A stretch of 17,943 bases of DNA from Candidatus Methylomirabilota bacterium (GTDB lineage Bacteria > Methylomirabilota > Methylomirabilia > Methylomirabilales > CSP1-5). A program made the position numbers and the translations under genes. The notes under the pieces were generated by a model. It made no database searches. It was not told where the DNA came from and was given only the letters and a program-made list of their open reading frames with translations. This document shows positions 6,251-13,247 of the stretch, in pieces. Every line of letters begins with the position of its first letter. Within the stretch, counting starts at the first letter, position 1. The stretch is from NCBI GenBank assembly GCA_022615475.1, contig JAKEGQ010000269.1, positions 1 through 17,943 of the forward strand, given 5' to 3'.

Positions 6251-7396
6251 ACGAGACGCCGGAGCGGCCGCCGGGGTGAACCCCCCTCGGCCATCTCCGA
6301 GATAAATGCCTACCTTGTGCAGGGAAGCAAAAACGACGGCAAGGTCGGGCCTTCCATCCTCGTTGAAGTCCCCGGCCGCGAGCACGATGGGGTCGTCGGG
6401 AACCTTCACGTCCGGCAACGGGGTGAACTGGCCGCTCCCATCCCCCTTGAGGATGGTGAGGTCCATGGTGCTCCGGTTGCCGACGACCAGATCGAGCCTT
6501 CCGCCGCCGGTGAAATTGCCGGCAACCACCGGGTGGGGGTTGACGCCGGTTCGAAACTCGGTGACCTTCCGCAGATTTCCCTTCCCATCCCCAGCCAAAA
6601 GGAGGAGGGTATCGTCTCCGGCACAGACGACCGCCACATCCTCGTGCCCATCCCCGGTGAAGTCGGCGAAGGCCATGTAGTGGGGAAAGCGTCCCACCTT
6701 GACAACCCGGGGCTCCTCGAAGGTCCCATCGCCCTTCCCGAGGAGAATCGAAATGGTATGCTGCCCAAGGCTGGTCACCACCAGGTCCACGAGGCCGTCC
6801 CGGTTGAGATCGGTCTGGGCCAAGATGTGAGGGCGACTGCCCGCAGGGTACTGGGCCACTGGCTTCATCCCTCCCTTTCCATCCCCGCGATGGACGAGGA
6901 CGGTGGAGACGAGGGTATCGGCCACCGCCAAATCCACTTGGCCGTCCCGATCGAAATCGGCTGCCACCGCCGCTACCGGCCCCTTATAGCCCTCGAGCTC
7001 CTGCCGCCTTACGAAGCGGCCGCGCCCGTCATTGAAATACAGGGTGAGCGTCCCCGCCCCGCTGTTGGCCGTGACCAAGTCCAGGTGCCCATCCCCGTCG
7101 AAATCCCCCGCCGTCACCCACACCGGACCGCGCCCCACGTCGTAGGAGTGATTCGCGGCCACGCCTCCCCTGCCATCGCCGAGGAGGACGGTAATCTTGC
7201 GCTCCGCCGAGCCGGCAATGGCCATGTCCAGATGTCCATCTTTATTCAAGTCGGCCACGATCACCGAGTGGGGGAATCGACCGGTCGGCTCGTATCCTTC
7301 AAGACCATGGCCTGAGTGCTGCGCCAGGACCGGGATCGCCCCTCCCACGCCCAGGCCAGAGAAGACGATGATCCATAACCACTCCCTGATCCTCAC
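6245..7396 (-). CDS. Exported seven-bladed FG-GAP/VCBS beta-propeller protein
   Basis: 383 residues from the GTG at 7396, which has GGAGG nine bases upstream and lies just after the cytochrome stop. A signal peptide (MRIREWLWIIVFSGLGVGGA, cut likely after VLA) indicates export. The body is seven FG-GAP repeats, each with a calcium-loop motif of the type DxNxDGxxD followed by LxVxN/S. The motifs begin at about residues 49, 98, 147, 196, 245, 294 and 343: exactly 49 residues apart every time. The sixth loop (NFTGGGRLD) has lost two acidic ligands. Seven blades make a closed propeller, usually a binding scaffold. It appears to be cotranscribed with the cytochrome c gene, so a periplasmic partnership is possible but unproven. 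Confidence 0.88.
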   Translation of the reverse strand: MRIREWLWIIVFSGLGVGGAIPVLAQHSGHGLEGYEPTGRFPHSVIVADLNKDGHLDMAIAGSAERKITVLLGDGRGGVAANHSYDVGRGPVWVTAGDFDGDGHLDLVTANSGAGTLTLYFNDGRGRFVRRQELEGYKGPVAAVAADFDRDGQVDLAVADTLVSTVLVHRGDGKGGMKPVAQYPAGSRPHILAQTDLNRDGLVDLVVTSLGQHTISILLGKGDGTFEEPRVVKVGRFPHYMAFADFTGDGHEDVAVVCAGDDTLLLLAGDGKGNLRKVTEFRTGVNPHPVVAGNFTGGGRLDLVVGNRSTMDLTILKGDGSGQFTPLPDVKVPDDPIVLAAGDFNEDGRPDLAVVFASLHKVGIYLGDGRGGFTPAAAPASRK

Positions 7397-7421
7397 CGTC
7401 GCTCGCCTCCTCTGGTCCACC

Positions 7422-7853
7422 TCACCGCCCCTGTTTCCCCGGCACCTCGACCCGTCTGGAGAGAGACTTGAGATAGGCAATCACATCCCAGATCCCCTCA
7501 TCGCTCATCACCCGTTCCGCCGCAGGCATGAACCGGGTCCTCCCGACCGCCTCTCCACCTCCCTTGATAATCTCGAAGAGATACTGATCCGAGAGCTGCC
7601 TCATGTGTTCCGCATTGGACAGATCGGGAATAGGGACGGGAGGGGGGGGGATCTTCTCGCCCCACCCCCAACCTTCCCCACGCCCGCCGTGGCACTGGGA
7701 ACAGTACTCCACGTAAAGCGCCTGCCCGCGGGCGGCGTCCCCCTTCTCGGCGGCCAGGGCCGGCGCGCCGAATGCGATGATCCCCCACGCCAATACGGCA
7801 TGGAAACCGATGTCTGTCGCGGGGTCCCCCTTTCGTGATCGCCCTCTTCTCAC
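7422..7853 (-). CDS. Monohaem class I cytochrome c
   Basis: 143 residues from a GTG start. A basic N-terminus is followed by a hydrophobic export segment (VLAWGIIAFGAPALAA), so the protein is periplasmic or membrane-tethered. The single haem site is CSQCH (C51, C54, H55) and the distal Met ligand is most likely M109 in TRFMPAAE, followed by the C-terminal helix DEGIWDVIAYLKSLS. A proline-rich loop (KIPPPPVPIPDLSN) follows the haem helix; it is encoded over a run of nine G on the plus strand at 7642-7650, a spot where an indel would break the frame. It heads the operon with the FG-GAP protein (25-bp gap). The electron donor and acceptor cannot be told from the sequence. Confidence 0.9.
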   Translation of the reverse strand: MRRGRSRKGDPATDIGFHAVLAWGIIAFGAPALAAEKGDAARGQALYVEYCSQCHGGRGEGWGWGEKIPPPPVPIPDLSNAEHMRQLSDQYLFEIIKGGGEAVGRTRFMPAAERVMSDEGIWDVIAYLKSLSRRVEVPGKQGR

Positions 7854-7930
7854 TTCTGCACCCTTTTTGGGGAACCGCGCACTCCTTCTGTACGGGCTTG
7901 ACTGACGACACCTAGCTCTTCGACTGCCGC

Positions 7931-7959
7931 AGGATAGACAAACTACACCCGGAAGGCAA
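7931..7959 (-). promoter_or_regulatory. Probable promoter of the cytochrome c-FG-GAP operon
   Basis: Read on the minus strand: TTGCCT (7954-7959), 17-bp spacer, TATCCT (7931-7936). It is almost identical in boxes and spacing to the candidate in front of the ECF sigma gene (16760-16788). It lies about 78 bp before the GTG start. Confidence 0.45.
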
Positions 7960-7973
7960 GGGCGAATCGACTC

Positions 7974-8528
7974 TCAGTCATTCAGCTGATCGTTCACCTC
8001 GCGATGCAATATGCGATCGAGGAGAGATACCGTAGACGCCAGCAGCAGCCCCGCCTCGACGAGCCCTTCGTTGACGCTCAGGCTGGCCAGCCGATCCAGA
8101 TATACCGGTGGAAGCCGGACCAGCCTCCCCTCCCGATGCCATTCAGTGAAGGCCCGCACTATCGCGGGACCTTGAGGCAGAATCGCGCCGAGTCCCTCCA
8201 GGAGACGAAGGGGGAGCGTCGGGGGCGGGAGGGGCGGCACCAAATCAAACCCCACCCCTGCCGGTTCCTCAGCCTCGGTGGTCCAAGCGGCGGGTACGTC
8301 AAAGGCCAGGACGACGATCTCCCAGCCTTTTCGGCCTTGACGGGCCACGATCTCGCGGGTGTAGGCCTTGCCCCGTTCACCACCGCTGGCGAGGGGCGCC
8401 CGGCCAATTCCGGAGAAGAGACCGTACGCGAGGATGAGGGGCACGTGCCGGAGATCGGTGGCGTGGAGCAGCGTCACGGCAGGCGAACAGCCAGGCCCTT
8501 TCCTACTCTCCCCAGGGGTTGCCTCCAT
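7974..8528 (-). CDS. Uncharacterised protein, possibly ADP-ribosyltransferase fold
   Basis: 184 residues from ATG 8528, which has AGGAG seven bases upstream and overlaps the preceding 59-residue gene by 26 bp. I do not recognise the family with certainty. The N-terminal part VTLLHATDLRHVPLILAYGLFSG resembles the 'L(Y/H)HxT...ILxxGL' opening of KptA/DarT/PARP-like ADP-ribosyltransferase folds, followed by KAYTREIVA and the strand pair GWEIVVLAFDVP. A proline-rich linker (VPPLPPPTLP) and a helical C-terminus follow. A full H-Y-E or R-S-E triad is not evident to me. The tight overlap with the small gene upstream indicates a two-gene unit. A housekeeping protein of unrelated fold is equally possible. 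Confidence 0.7.
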   Translation of the reverse strand: MEATPGESRKGPGCSPAVTLLHATDLRHVPLILAYGLFSGIGRAPLASGGERGKAYTREIVARQGRKGWEIVVLAFDVPAAWTTEAEEPAGVGFDLVPPLPPPTLPLRLLEGLGAILPQGPAIVRAFTEWHREGRLVRLPPVYLDRLASLSVNEGLVEAGLLLASTVSLLDRILHREVNDQLND

Positions 8529-8682
8529 CCAGCTTCTCCTGGGTCTCCTCAAGCTCACCGGCCAATCGCTTGAGGTGCTCGGCCACATACTCGGGAGAAG
8601 AGAGCTTCGCCAGCGCCTCGATGACCAGATCGAGCACGTGCATGAGGGAGGACTCATCTTTCGGATCGTACGAAAGCCGCAT
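8503..8682 (-). CDS. Small acidic/helical protein of unknown function (59 aa)
   Basis: The frame opens upstream, but ATG 8682 is chosen because GAGGG lies six bases upstream and a promoter sits immediately before it. The product begins MRLSYDPKDESSLMHVLDLV and continues as two amphipathic helices (IEALAKLSSPEYVAEHLKRLAGELEETQEKL), with no signal or membrane segment. It overlaps the next gene by 26 bp. The size and charge would suit a small partner protein, but nothing identifies a function. Confidence 0.75.
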   Translation of the reverse strand: MRLSYDPKDESSLMHVLDLVIEALAKLSSPEYVAEHLKRLAGELEETQEKLDGGNPWGE

Positions 8683-8700
8683 CGACATCCCTCGCCCGGT

Positions 8701-8730
8701 ATTGTATCGGGTTCCGCCGGGCAAGTGCAA
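8701..8730 (-). promoter_or_regulatory. Promoter for the 59-aa/184-aa gene pair
   Basis: Read on the minus strand: TTGCAC (8725-8730), 18-bp spacer, TACAAT (8701-8706). The expected start near 8694 leaves a leader of about 12 nt carrying the GAGGG ribosome site. It lies just after the stop of the LD-carboxypeptidase gene, so the pair is a separate transcription unit. Confidence 0.6.
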
Positions 8731-8738
8731 TACTCTCC

Positions 8739-9668
8739 TCAGGACGTCAGTCGAAATCGCGCGGTCCCCTCCCCCCGGGGCTCGAGCATGATGCGGCCTC
8801 CCATGGGGAGGACCACATTCTCGCGTCCATGCCCGCTGGGAAAGGTCGCGAAGCAGGGAACGTCCACGTCGCGGGCGAATTGCGCGAGAATGCCTGTGGC
8901 TGAGAAGCCGCGGAGCGCCGCACGGGCTCGGCAGCGCACCATCTCTCCGAAGACAATCCCCCTCACCCCGTCCAGTTTCCCCGCCAGCTTCAGATGCGTC
9001 AGCATCCGGTCGATCCGGTAGGGCTCCTCATTCACCTCTTCCAGAAAGAGGACCTTGCCCTTGGTCTCGATGGCGAAGGGGGTCCCGAGAGAACAGGTGA
9101 CCAGGGTCAGGTTCCCGCCGGTGAGCTCCCCTTCGATCCGTCCCGGTCGAGAGAGGAAACCGCCCGGAATGGTCCCCTCGAAGGCTCTGCCGTTCAGGAC
9201 GAGCGCCTGCAAGCTCCGTCGGGTCAACGGGTGGTCTTGGCGACTGAAATCTGGCTCCACCATGGGTCCATGAAAGGTCACCAGCCCTGCGTGCTGCGTC
9301 AGGGCCAGATGCAGAATGGTCACATCGCTCGACCCGAGGAAGACCTTGGGATGTCGGCGGATCAGCTCCAGATCAAGATGGGGCAGCATCCGTCCTGCCC
9401 CGTATCCGCCCCTGGCACAGAAGATCCCCTTCACCTCTTCCCGACAAAACATCTCCTGCAGGGCGGCTGCGCGATCTCGATCTCGACCGGCAAGGTATCC
9501 CCACCGATCATAGAGGTGCGGGCCCTCCAGCACCCGAAGGCCCATGCGCCGCACACTGCTGAGCCCGCGCTTGAGGCGGTTCGGACGCACCACCCCGGAG
9601 GTGGCCACCACCGCCACAAGATCGCCACGGCGGAGAGGTGTCGGTCGCTTCTTGCGCGTTCGTCGCAC
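8739..9668 (-). CDS. LD-carboxypeptidase (peptidase family S66, LdcA/MccF-like)
   Basis: 309 residues, GTG start with GGGGGA seven bases upstream. The S66 serine-peptidase features are present: RGGYGAGRMLPHLD (86-99), nucleophile Ser114 in LGSSDVT, the acidic residue E210 in VLFLEEVNEEPYRIDRML, and H280 in FPSGHGREN. Family members cut the L-Lys/DAP-D-Ala bond of muropeptide tetrapeptides during cytoplasmic murein recycling; MccF relatives hydrolyse microcin C-type compounds. No signal peptide is seen, consistent with the cytoplasm. The gene starts 26 bp after the histone-deacetylase-like gene and is likely cotranscribed with it. Confidence 0.93.
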   Translation of the reverse strand: MRRTRKKRPTPLRRGDLVAVVATSGVVRPNRLKRGLSSVRRMGLRVLEGPHLYDRWGYLAGRDRDRAAALQEMFCREEVKGIFCARGGYGAGRMLPHLDLELIRRHPKVFLGSSDVTILHLALTQHAGLVTFHGPMVEPDFSRQDHPLTRRSLQALVLNGRAFEGTIPGGFLSRPGRIEGELTGGNLTLVTCSLGTPFAIETKGKVLFLEEVNEEPYRIDRMLTHLKLAGKLDGVRGIVFGEMVRCRARAALRGFSATGILAQFARDVDVPCFATFPSGHGRENVVLPMGGRIMLEPRGEGTARFRLTS

Positions 9669-9694
9669 CCCGAATTCCCCCTGCCCCGACTGGC

Positions 9695-10603
9695 TCAGCC
9701 TCTTTTGCGGCCGATCACTTCCAGCCCGGTTCGAATGGTCGTCACATGGATGGCGACGGTGTCGGCGGTCTTGCGGGCATAGCCCCCCGCCAGCACCACG
9801 GCCACGGGAACGCGCTTTCGCTTCGCCTCCTGGAAGATGATCTGGTCCCGCCGCTCGAGGCCCGCGAAGGTGAGCTTCAGTTCCCCTTCTTGATCATCAT
9901 GGTACGGGTCCGCTCCCGCGACATAGATGAGCAGTTGGGGGCGAAACACCTCGACGGCCGGCAGCAGTTGCCGCGACAGCTCCGCGAGATATTCTTCATC
10001 CCCCGCCCCAGACGGCAGCCCGATGTCCAGATCGCTCCGCTGTTTGGGTTCAGGATAGAGATCCTCTTGATGGATGGAACAGGTAAAGACGCTGGGCTCC
10101 TCGCGAAAGATGAAGGCCGTGCCGTCTCCCTGGTGTACATCGCAGTCGATCACCATGGCCTTGACAATCCGCCCCTCCCGTTGCAGTGTACGGATTGCAA
10201 TCGCGCTGTCATTGAAGATGCAGTAGCCAGCGCCGTGATCCGGATAGGCGTGGTGACCGCCGCCGCCGATGTGGATTCCCAGGCCGGTCTCGAGGGCGTA
10301 TCGAGCGGCCCGGATTGTGCCCTCCACGCCGAGCCACGCCGCCTCCGCGAGCCCCGGGGAAAAGGGAAGATCCAGCACAGTTAACTCCTCAGTGCTCAGC
10401 GCCCCTCGCCGCACCTTGTCGAGGTACTCCGGCGTATGGACCAGCAAGATATCATCATCTCGGGCTGCAGGTGGCTCCTCGAAATCCCCGGCCGTGGCTA
10501 TTCCCTGCTGGATGAGCCTTTCCGTGATCAACCGGAACTTGACGGTCGGCAGGATGTGCGGCCCCAAATCGACTTCGTACTTTGGGGAATAGAGAATTTT
10601 CAT
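9695..10603 (-). CDS. Histone deacetylase/AcuC/AphA family zinc amidohydrolase
   Basis: 302 residues. The family pocket is complete: paired HH (117-118) in GGGGHHAYPDHGAGYCIFND, zinc ligands D155 and H157 in IDCDVHQGDG, D232 in VAGADPYHDD, and the catalytic Tyr275 in LAGGYAR. Bacterial members deacetylate proteins such as acetyl-CoA synthetase (AcuC) or small molecules such as acetylpolyamines; the short 'HPxR' opening here is altered (KYEVDLGPHILPTVKFRL), so the substrate is open. No signal peptide. The ATG at 10603 has only a weak ribosome site. It is first in a pair with LD-carboxypeptidase. Confidence 0.93.
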   Translation of the reverse strand: MKILYSPKYEVDLGPHILPTVKFRLITERLIQQGIATAGDFEEPPAARDDDILLVHTPEYLDKVRRGALSTEELTVLDLPFSPGLAEAAWLGVEGTIRAARYALETGLGIHIGGGGHHAYPDHGAGYCIFNDSAIAIRTLQREGRIVKAMVIDCDVHQGDGTAFIFREEPSVFTCSIHQEDLYPEPKQRSDLDIGLPSGAGDEEYLAELSRQLLPAVEVFRPQLLIYVAGADPYHDDQEGELKLTFAGLERRDQIIFQEAKRKRVPVAVVLAGGYARKTADTVAIHVTTIRTGLEVIGRKRG

Positions 10604-10679
10604 CCCAGTTCGTCCGTCTCAATGCGGTGAGATATGGTGAGGTCATGATAATCACTTTCACAGACGATTTCCAGCAAGA

Positions 10680-10699
10680 GCCGACCGGGCCGAGTCGGC
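10680..10699. other. Small perfect hairpin in a divergent intergenic region
   Basis: GCCGAC (10680-10685), an 8-nt loop, and GTCGGC (10694-10699). It lies in the 151-bp gap between the deacetylase-like gene (minus) and the small plus-strand gene at 10755. It has no T-tract; it could be an operator or a transcript hairpin for either direction. A weak minus-strand promoter (TTGCTG...GATTAT) may lie nearby. Confidence 0.3.
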
Positions 10700-10754
10700 A
10701 GACAATTATCCCGGTCCGGTGCCCTCACTCCCTTCCCTGCGAAAGGGGTAGGGG

Positions 10755-11054
10755 ATGAAGGGCCTCTGGAGATTCATCAGGGTCACCCCACTGCTGCTCC
10801 TCCCGACGATGGTAATCTCGGGAGGCTGTGCGAGCGGCGGCGGGCCGGTCCCCGTCCAGGGCGAGGTCACCGGGAAACACCAAACCCCCCCATCGGGAAA
10901 TCAACTCGAGAGTCCGGGCACGGAGAAACCCCGCTACTTTTTGTGGGTGAAGACGAAAGGGGGGCTGACCTTTGTCGAGGTGACGGAAGACGTGTTTCGG
11001 AGGGTGACGGAGGGAGATCAGGTCTGTATCAACTGCGGCTCGGGCAACCGGTAA
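10755..11054 (+). CDS. Small exported protein, possible lipoprotein
   Basis: 99 residues, ATG preceded by AAGGGGTAGGGG. The N-terminus MKGLWRFIRVTPLLLLPTMV plus ISGGCASGGG is a signal sequence with a Cys at 25 that may be lipidated, although ISGGC is not a canonical lipobox. After a Pro/Gly-rich linker comes a small conserved-looking domain (YFLWVKTKGGLTFVEVTEDVFRRVTEGDQV) resembling short 'response to variable, receptor-like' exported folds that I cannot name, and a terminal CINC motif. It faces convergently, with a 20-bp gap, the gene at 11075. Confidence 0.7.
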   Translation: MKGLWRFIRVTPLLLLPTMVISGGCASGGGPVPVQGEVTGKHQTPPSGNQLESPGTEKPRYFLWVKTKGGLTFVEVTEDVFRRVTEGDQVCINCGSGNR

Positions 11055-11074
11055 TGTTTCCGCCGCGTGAAGTC

Positions 11075-11929
11075 TCACCACGCTTTTATCGCCCTCGCCG
11101 ACAACGCTTGGAGATCTCCAGGGCTCAGCCCTTCTACCGACTGCGGGGATGGGTAGATGTTCAGGATGCGATCTCGCGCGTCGAGCAGGTCCGGATCCAT
11201 CAATCCAAGTTCGCCCAGCATCAGTAGGGCGCGAGACCGCGCGGTCCCCTCGAGCGCGATGGCCGAGACGGTGACCGTTACCCCCGACCCTTCTTCCTGA
11301 AACTCTATGCGCCCTTCGATTGGAGGCCGCTTGAGGAACCCCAGAAGGGCGTGCGCGTTCTCCGCGTCCCAGCGGGAGCGGTACTCGGCGGTCGGGGGCC
11401 GCTCGGCTTTGAGCTTGATCGGCCCCTCCAACCACCCCTCGGAATAGTAATAATCCTTCCAGCCGCCTCGAAATCCGTGGATGAAGAGGAGATACCCCTC
11501 ATCGGTCACCTGGAGTGGATGGCCAAGCCCCTGAATCTGCTTCAACGTTTTCCAGCCGTAGGCCAGGTACATCATGGTGCTCCACGCATCCGCGATGGTC
11601 TTGGCGAGGGCGCCAACGATCTCCCGCTCAAGCTCACTTCCGCGCAGCTTCAGTTGCCTTGCATCTAGATTCGTCGCACACGCGAGGACGATGTCAAGTA
11701 TGCCCCGTTCAATCTCTGCCGCGCTTCCCGGGATCTTCGTCCGACCATAGAGCCCTTCCACCACCGGACGATCGGATCGCGTCCTACCGGCGCCCTGCAG
11801 ATATACAACGAACTCGGCCTGGCCGACGAACCGGCCGGGCCAGGCCTCGACATCTAGCGTATATTCGCCGACACGCCGGCCCCGCAGTTCGAGCAGCGGA
11901 TGATCGGTAGGGAGTGCTTCCTTGGCCAC
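11075..11929 (-). CDS. Uncharacterised protein (about 284 aa)
   Basis: I do not recognise this protein. The chosen GTG at 11929 gives 284 residues; the open frame continues to TTG 11992, but those 21 extra codons are encoded by a dispersed repeat and read as non-native. No signal peptide or membrane span is seen. Conserved-looking parts are LLELRGRRVGEYTLDVEAWP, IERGILDIVLACATNLDARQ, a long central helix (LEREIVGALAKTIADAWSTM), an aromatic segment HGFRGGWKDYYYSEGWLEGP, and IEFQEEGSGVTVTVSAIALEG. No ribosome site is convincing, so the start is uncertain. It lies at the downstream edge of the accessory block. Confidence 0.65.
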   Translation of the reverse strand: MAKEALPTDHPLLELRGRRVGEYTLDVEAWPGRFVGQAEFVVYLQGAGRTRSDRPVVEGLYGRTKIPGSAAEIERGILDIVLACATNLDARQLKLRGSELEREIVGALAKTIADAWSTMMYLAYGWKTLKQIQGLGHPLQVTDEGYLLFIHGFRGGWKDYYYSEGWLEGPIKLKAERPPTAEYRSRWDAENAHALLGFLKRPPIEGRIEFQEEGSGVTVTVSAIALEGTARSRALLMLGELGLMDPDLLDARDRILNIYPSPQSVEGLSPGDLQALSARAIKAW

Positions 11930-11976
11930 GCCTGAGAGGGTACGCACTCTATGGAGGGCTTGGCAAGGAAAAAACC
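11927..11976. repeat. Dispersed repeat, copy 1
   Basis: Starts CACGCCTGAGAGGGTACGCA on the plus strand and continues to GGCAAGGAAAAAACC. It is nearly the same as 14352-14399: the first 20 bases are identical, and overall there are three substitutions and two single-base gaps over about 50 bp. On the minus strand it reads as a T6 tract followed by CCTTGCC...CAGGCGTG and overlaps the start of the 284-residue gene. Both copies have the same orientation. Confidence 0.85.
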
Positions 11977-11995
11977 CGCGAACCCCCCCCAACTC

Positions 11996-12520
11996 TCAGG
12001 TCTCTACCCTTGGTTGACGGCGCAGCAGCTCGGCCACCAACGCCTTTATGCCCGCCACGTCCGCAGCACTCGGTTCAGAGGGCGTCAATTCCAACCTGGG
12101 CTCGCTTCCCTCCTCGGTTTCCACTCCCACAGTCCGCCAGCGCGTCCCGCGGAAGGTACCTTCCTGCTCGATGCGACCACCAATGCTCTCTTGGTAGAAC
12201 TCAATGTCGTATTGGATCGCAGATGCATGGTCGGCACCCTCGCTGGTCCTTGGGACCGTTGACCGATACAACACCGTGTCAGACGCGGCAATGGGTTGCC
12301 CGGCAGCGTCGAGTACTACCATGACATGGCGCAACCCCGCGGAACCTGCAGAAAGCTCGACCGTCAGTTCCTCCCAACCGGCGATCGCCGCTCCATGTGG
12401 CGAGGCAAGGACTTCAGGCGATGCAACAGCTTCTCGGCGCGGGACTGAGTCAACGGGAATTGGTGCCAGCAGCGAGTGCCAGGGTGCGGCGGAGACAGCA
12501 TAGGCGCGACGGTGATCCAT
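11996..12520 (-). CDS. Uncharacterised protein (174 aa) in accessory block
   Basis: The start is taken at ATG 12520 (MDHRRAYAVSAAP...); the frame is open to a TTG at 12583 that overlaps the membrane-protein gene. No good ribosome site is seen for either. No signal or membrane segment. The middle looks like a beta-rich domain (ELTVELSAGSAGLRHVMVVLDAAGQPIAASDTVLYRS, then IQYDIEFYQESIGGRIEQEG TFRGTRW), and the C-terminus is helical (DVAGIKALVAELLRRQ). The beta-rich part mentions 'GxIEQEGTFRGTRW', which may be a sandwich fold, but no family comes to mind. It follows the membrane-protein gene closely on the same strand. Confidence 0.55.
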   Translation of the reverse strand: MDHRRAYAVSAAPWHSLLAPIPVDSVPRREAVASPEVLASPHGAAIAGWEELTVELSAGSAGLRHVMVVLDAAGQPIAASDTVLYRSTVPRTSEGADHASAIQYDIEFYQESIGGRIEQEGTFRGTRWRTVGVETEEGSEPRLELTPSEPSAADVAGIKALVAELLRRQPRVET

Positions 12521-12572
12521 AGAGGTTTCGATGAGGCTCCACTTGAGTGAGACGGGCCTACGTATCGAGTCC

Positions 12573-13151
12573 CTAAGCGGCAATGCCCAACAGCTGAAAT
12601 ATTCCGGATTTGTTGGTCAGGCCCGCTCCGATCAGAACGCCGTGAATAACGGCGCCGGCAGAAAGCAGGGTGATCACCGGCCCCCATCCAAGAATGGCCA
12701 GCAGCGCACCAATGCTTTTTTCCACAAAAAAGCTCATGGCGAACACGAAAGCTAAAATTAGCAAGATGATTATGGCGAAGGTTTCCATCGCAATTTCTTT
12801 GCCTAGTTGCGTTTCCTTGAACTTCAACGCCATCCAGAATAGTCCAACACCTACAGCAATTACGGCAATGTATGCCAGGGGAATGCGCTTCAGCGGCCGA
12901 GCGGTTAAAGATAGACTCAGAATGATCATGAGGGCCAGAGAGTAGCCTGTGTAGACTCCCTCTTGCTTGATCCGGAGCAAGATCACAATGGGCAGCGCCA
13001 GCACGACAATGCCACCGAAAAACGATAAAACTTGCAGGAGCGTGCTTTCCCCCTTCCGGTGTTTGATCGTCCTGTTGACGCCCAAAGCGAACCCAAGCAT
13101 GCCAACTGCCGCCATGATCCACGGATATTGAAAAGCAAGTGCATCCAACAC
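12573..13151 (-). CDS. Uncharacterised polytopic membrane protein (about 192 aa)
   Basis: About six hydrophobic spans: WIMAAVGMLGFALGV, VLSFFGGIVVLALPIVILL, GYSLALMIILSLSL, IPLAYIAVIAVGVGLFWMAL, FAIIILLILAFVFAMSFFV and a final GALLAILGWGPVITLLSAGA VIHGVLIGAGL. No transporter or enzyme motif is recognised. The start is uncertain: GTG 13151 (GGGG eight bases upstream), GTG 13160 or ATG 13115. The region is visibly less GC-rich and uses more A/T-ending codons (AAA, ATT, TTT) than the flanking core genes, consistent with acquisition from elsewhere. It lies 90 bp after the methyltransferase stop, downstream of attC-like core sites. Confidence 0.7.
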   Translation of the reverse strand: MLDALAFQYPWIMAAVGMLGFALGVNRTIKHRKGESTLLQVLSFFGGIVVLALPIVILLRIKQEGVYTGYSLALMIILSLSLTARPLKRIPLAYIAVIAVGVGLFWMALKFKETQLGKEIAMETFAIIILLILAFVFAMSFFVEKSIGALLAILGWGPVITLLSAGAVIHGVLIGAGLTNKSGIFQLLGIAA

Positions 13152-13247
13152 GCCGCACACCCCATGCCGTTGATCTGCCGAAGTTGTTGGGCGTTCTGCG
13201 TAGGGAACGGACGACTCCCTCACGTGGCATATCGCCGGTTGTTAGGT
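13143..13247 (-). other. attC-like core sites after the methyltransferase stop (degenerate or truncated)
   Basis: Read on the minus strand, the methyltransferase stop TAA lies inside ACCTAAC (13241-13247), which matches the attC RYYYAAC core and is followed by AACCGG. A second RYYYAAC (GCCCAAC, 13186-13192) and a GTTRRRY (GTTGGAT, 13143-13149) follow. Between them is an imperfect hairpin, CGTGAGGGA/TCCCTACG, with one bulged G. A single clean set of paired L boxes is not seen, so this would be a damaged or composite site at best. Confidence 0.3.

Noticed and set aside
10725..11435. Minus-strand reading frame spanning the small exported gene and the end of the 284-aa gene
   Set aside because: Overlaps two better-supported genes and reads as Arg/Pro/Gly-rich noise.
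12557..12590. A third attC at the end of the membrane-protein gene (GTTGGGC with CCAACA/TGTTGG)
   Set aside because: Only about 34 bp long, inside the reading frame, and without L boxes.
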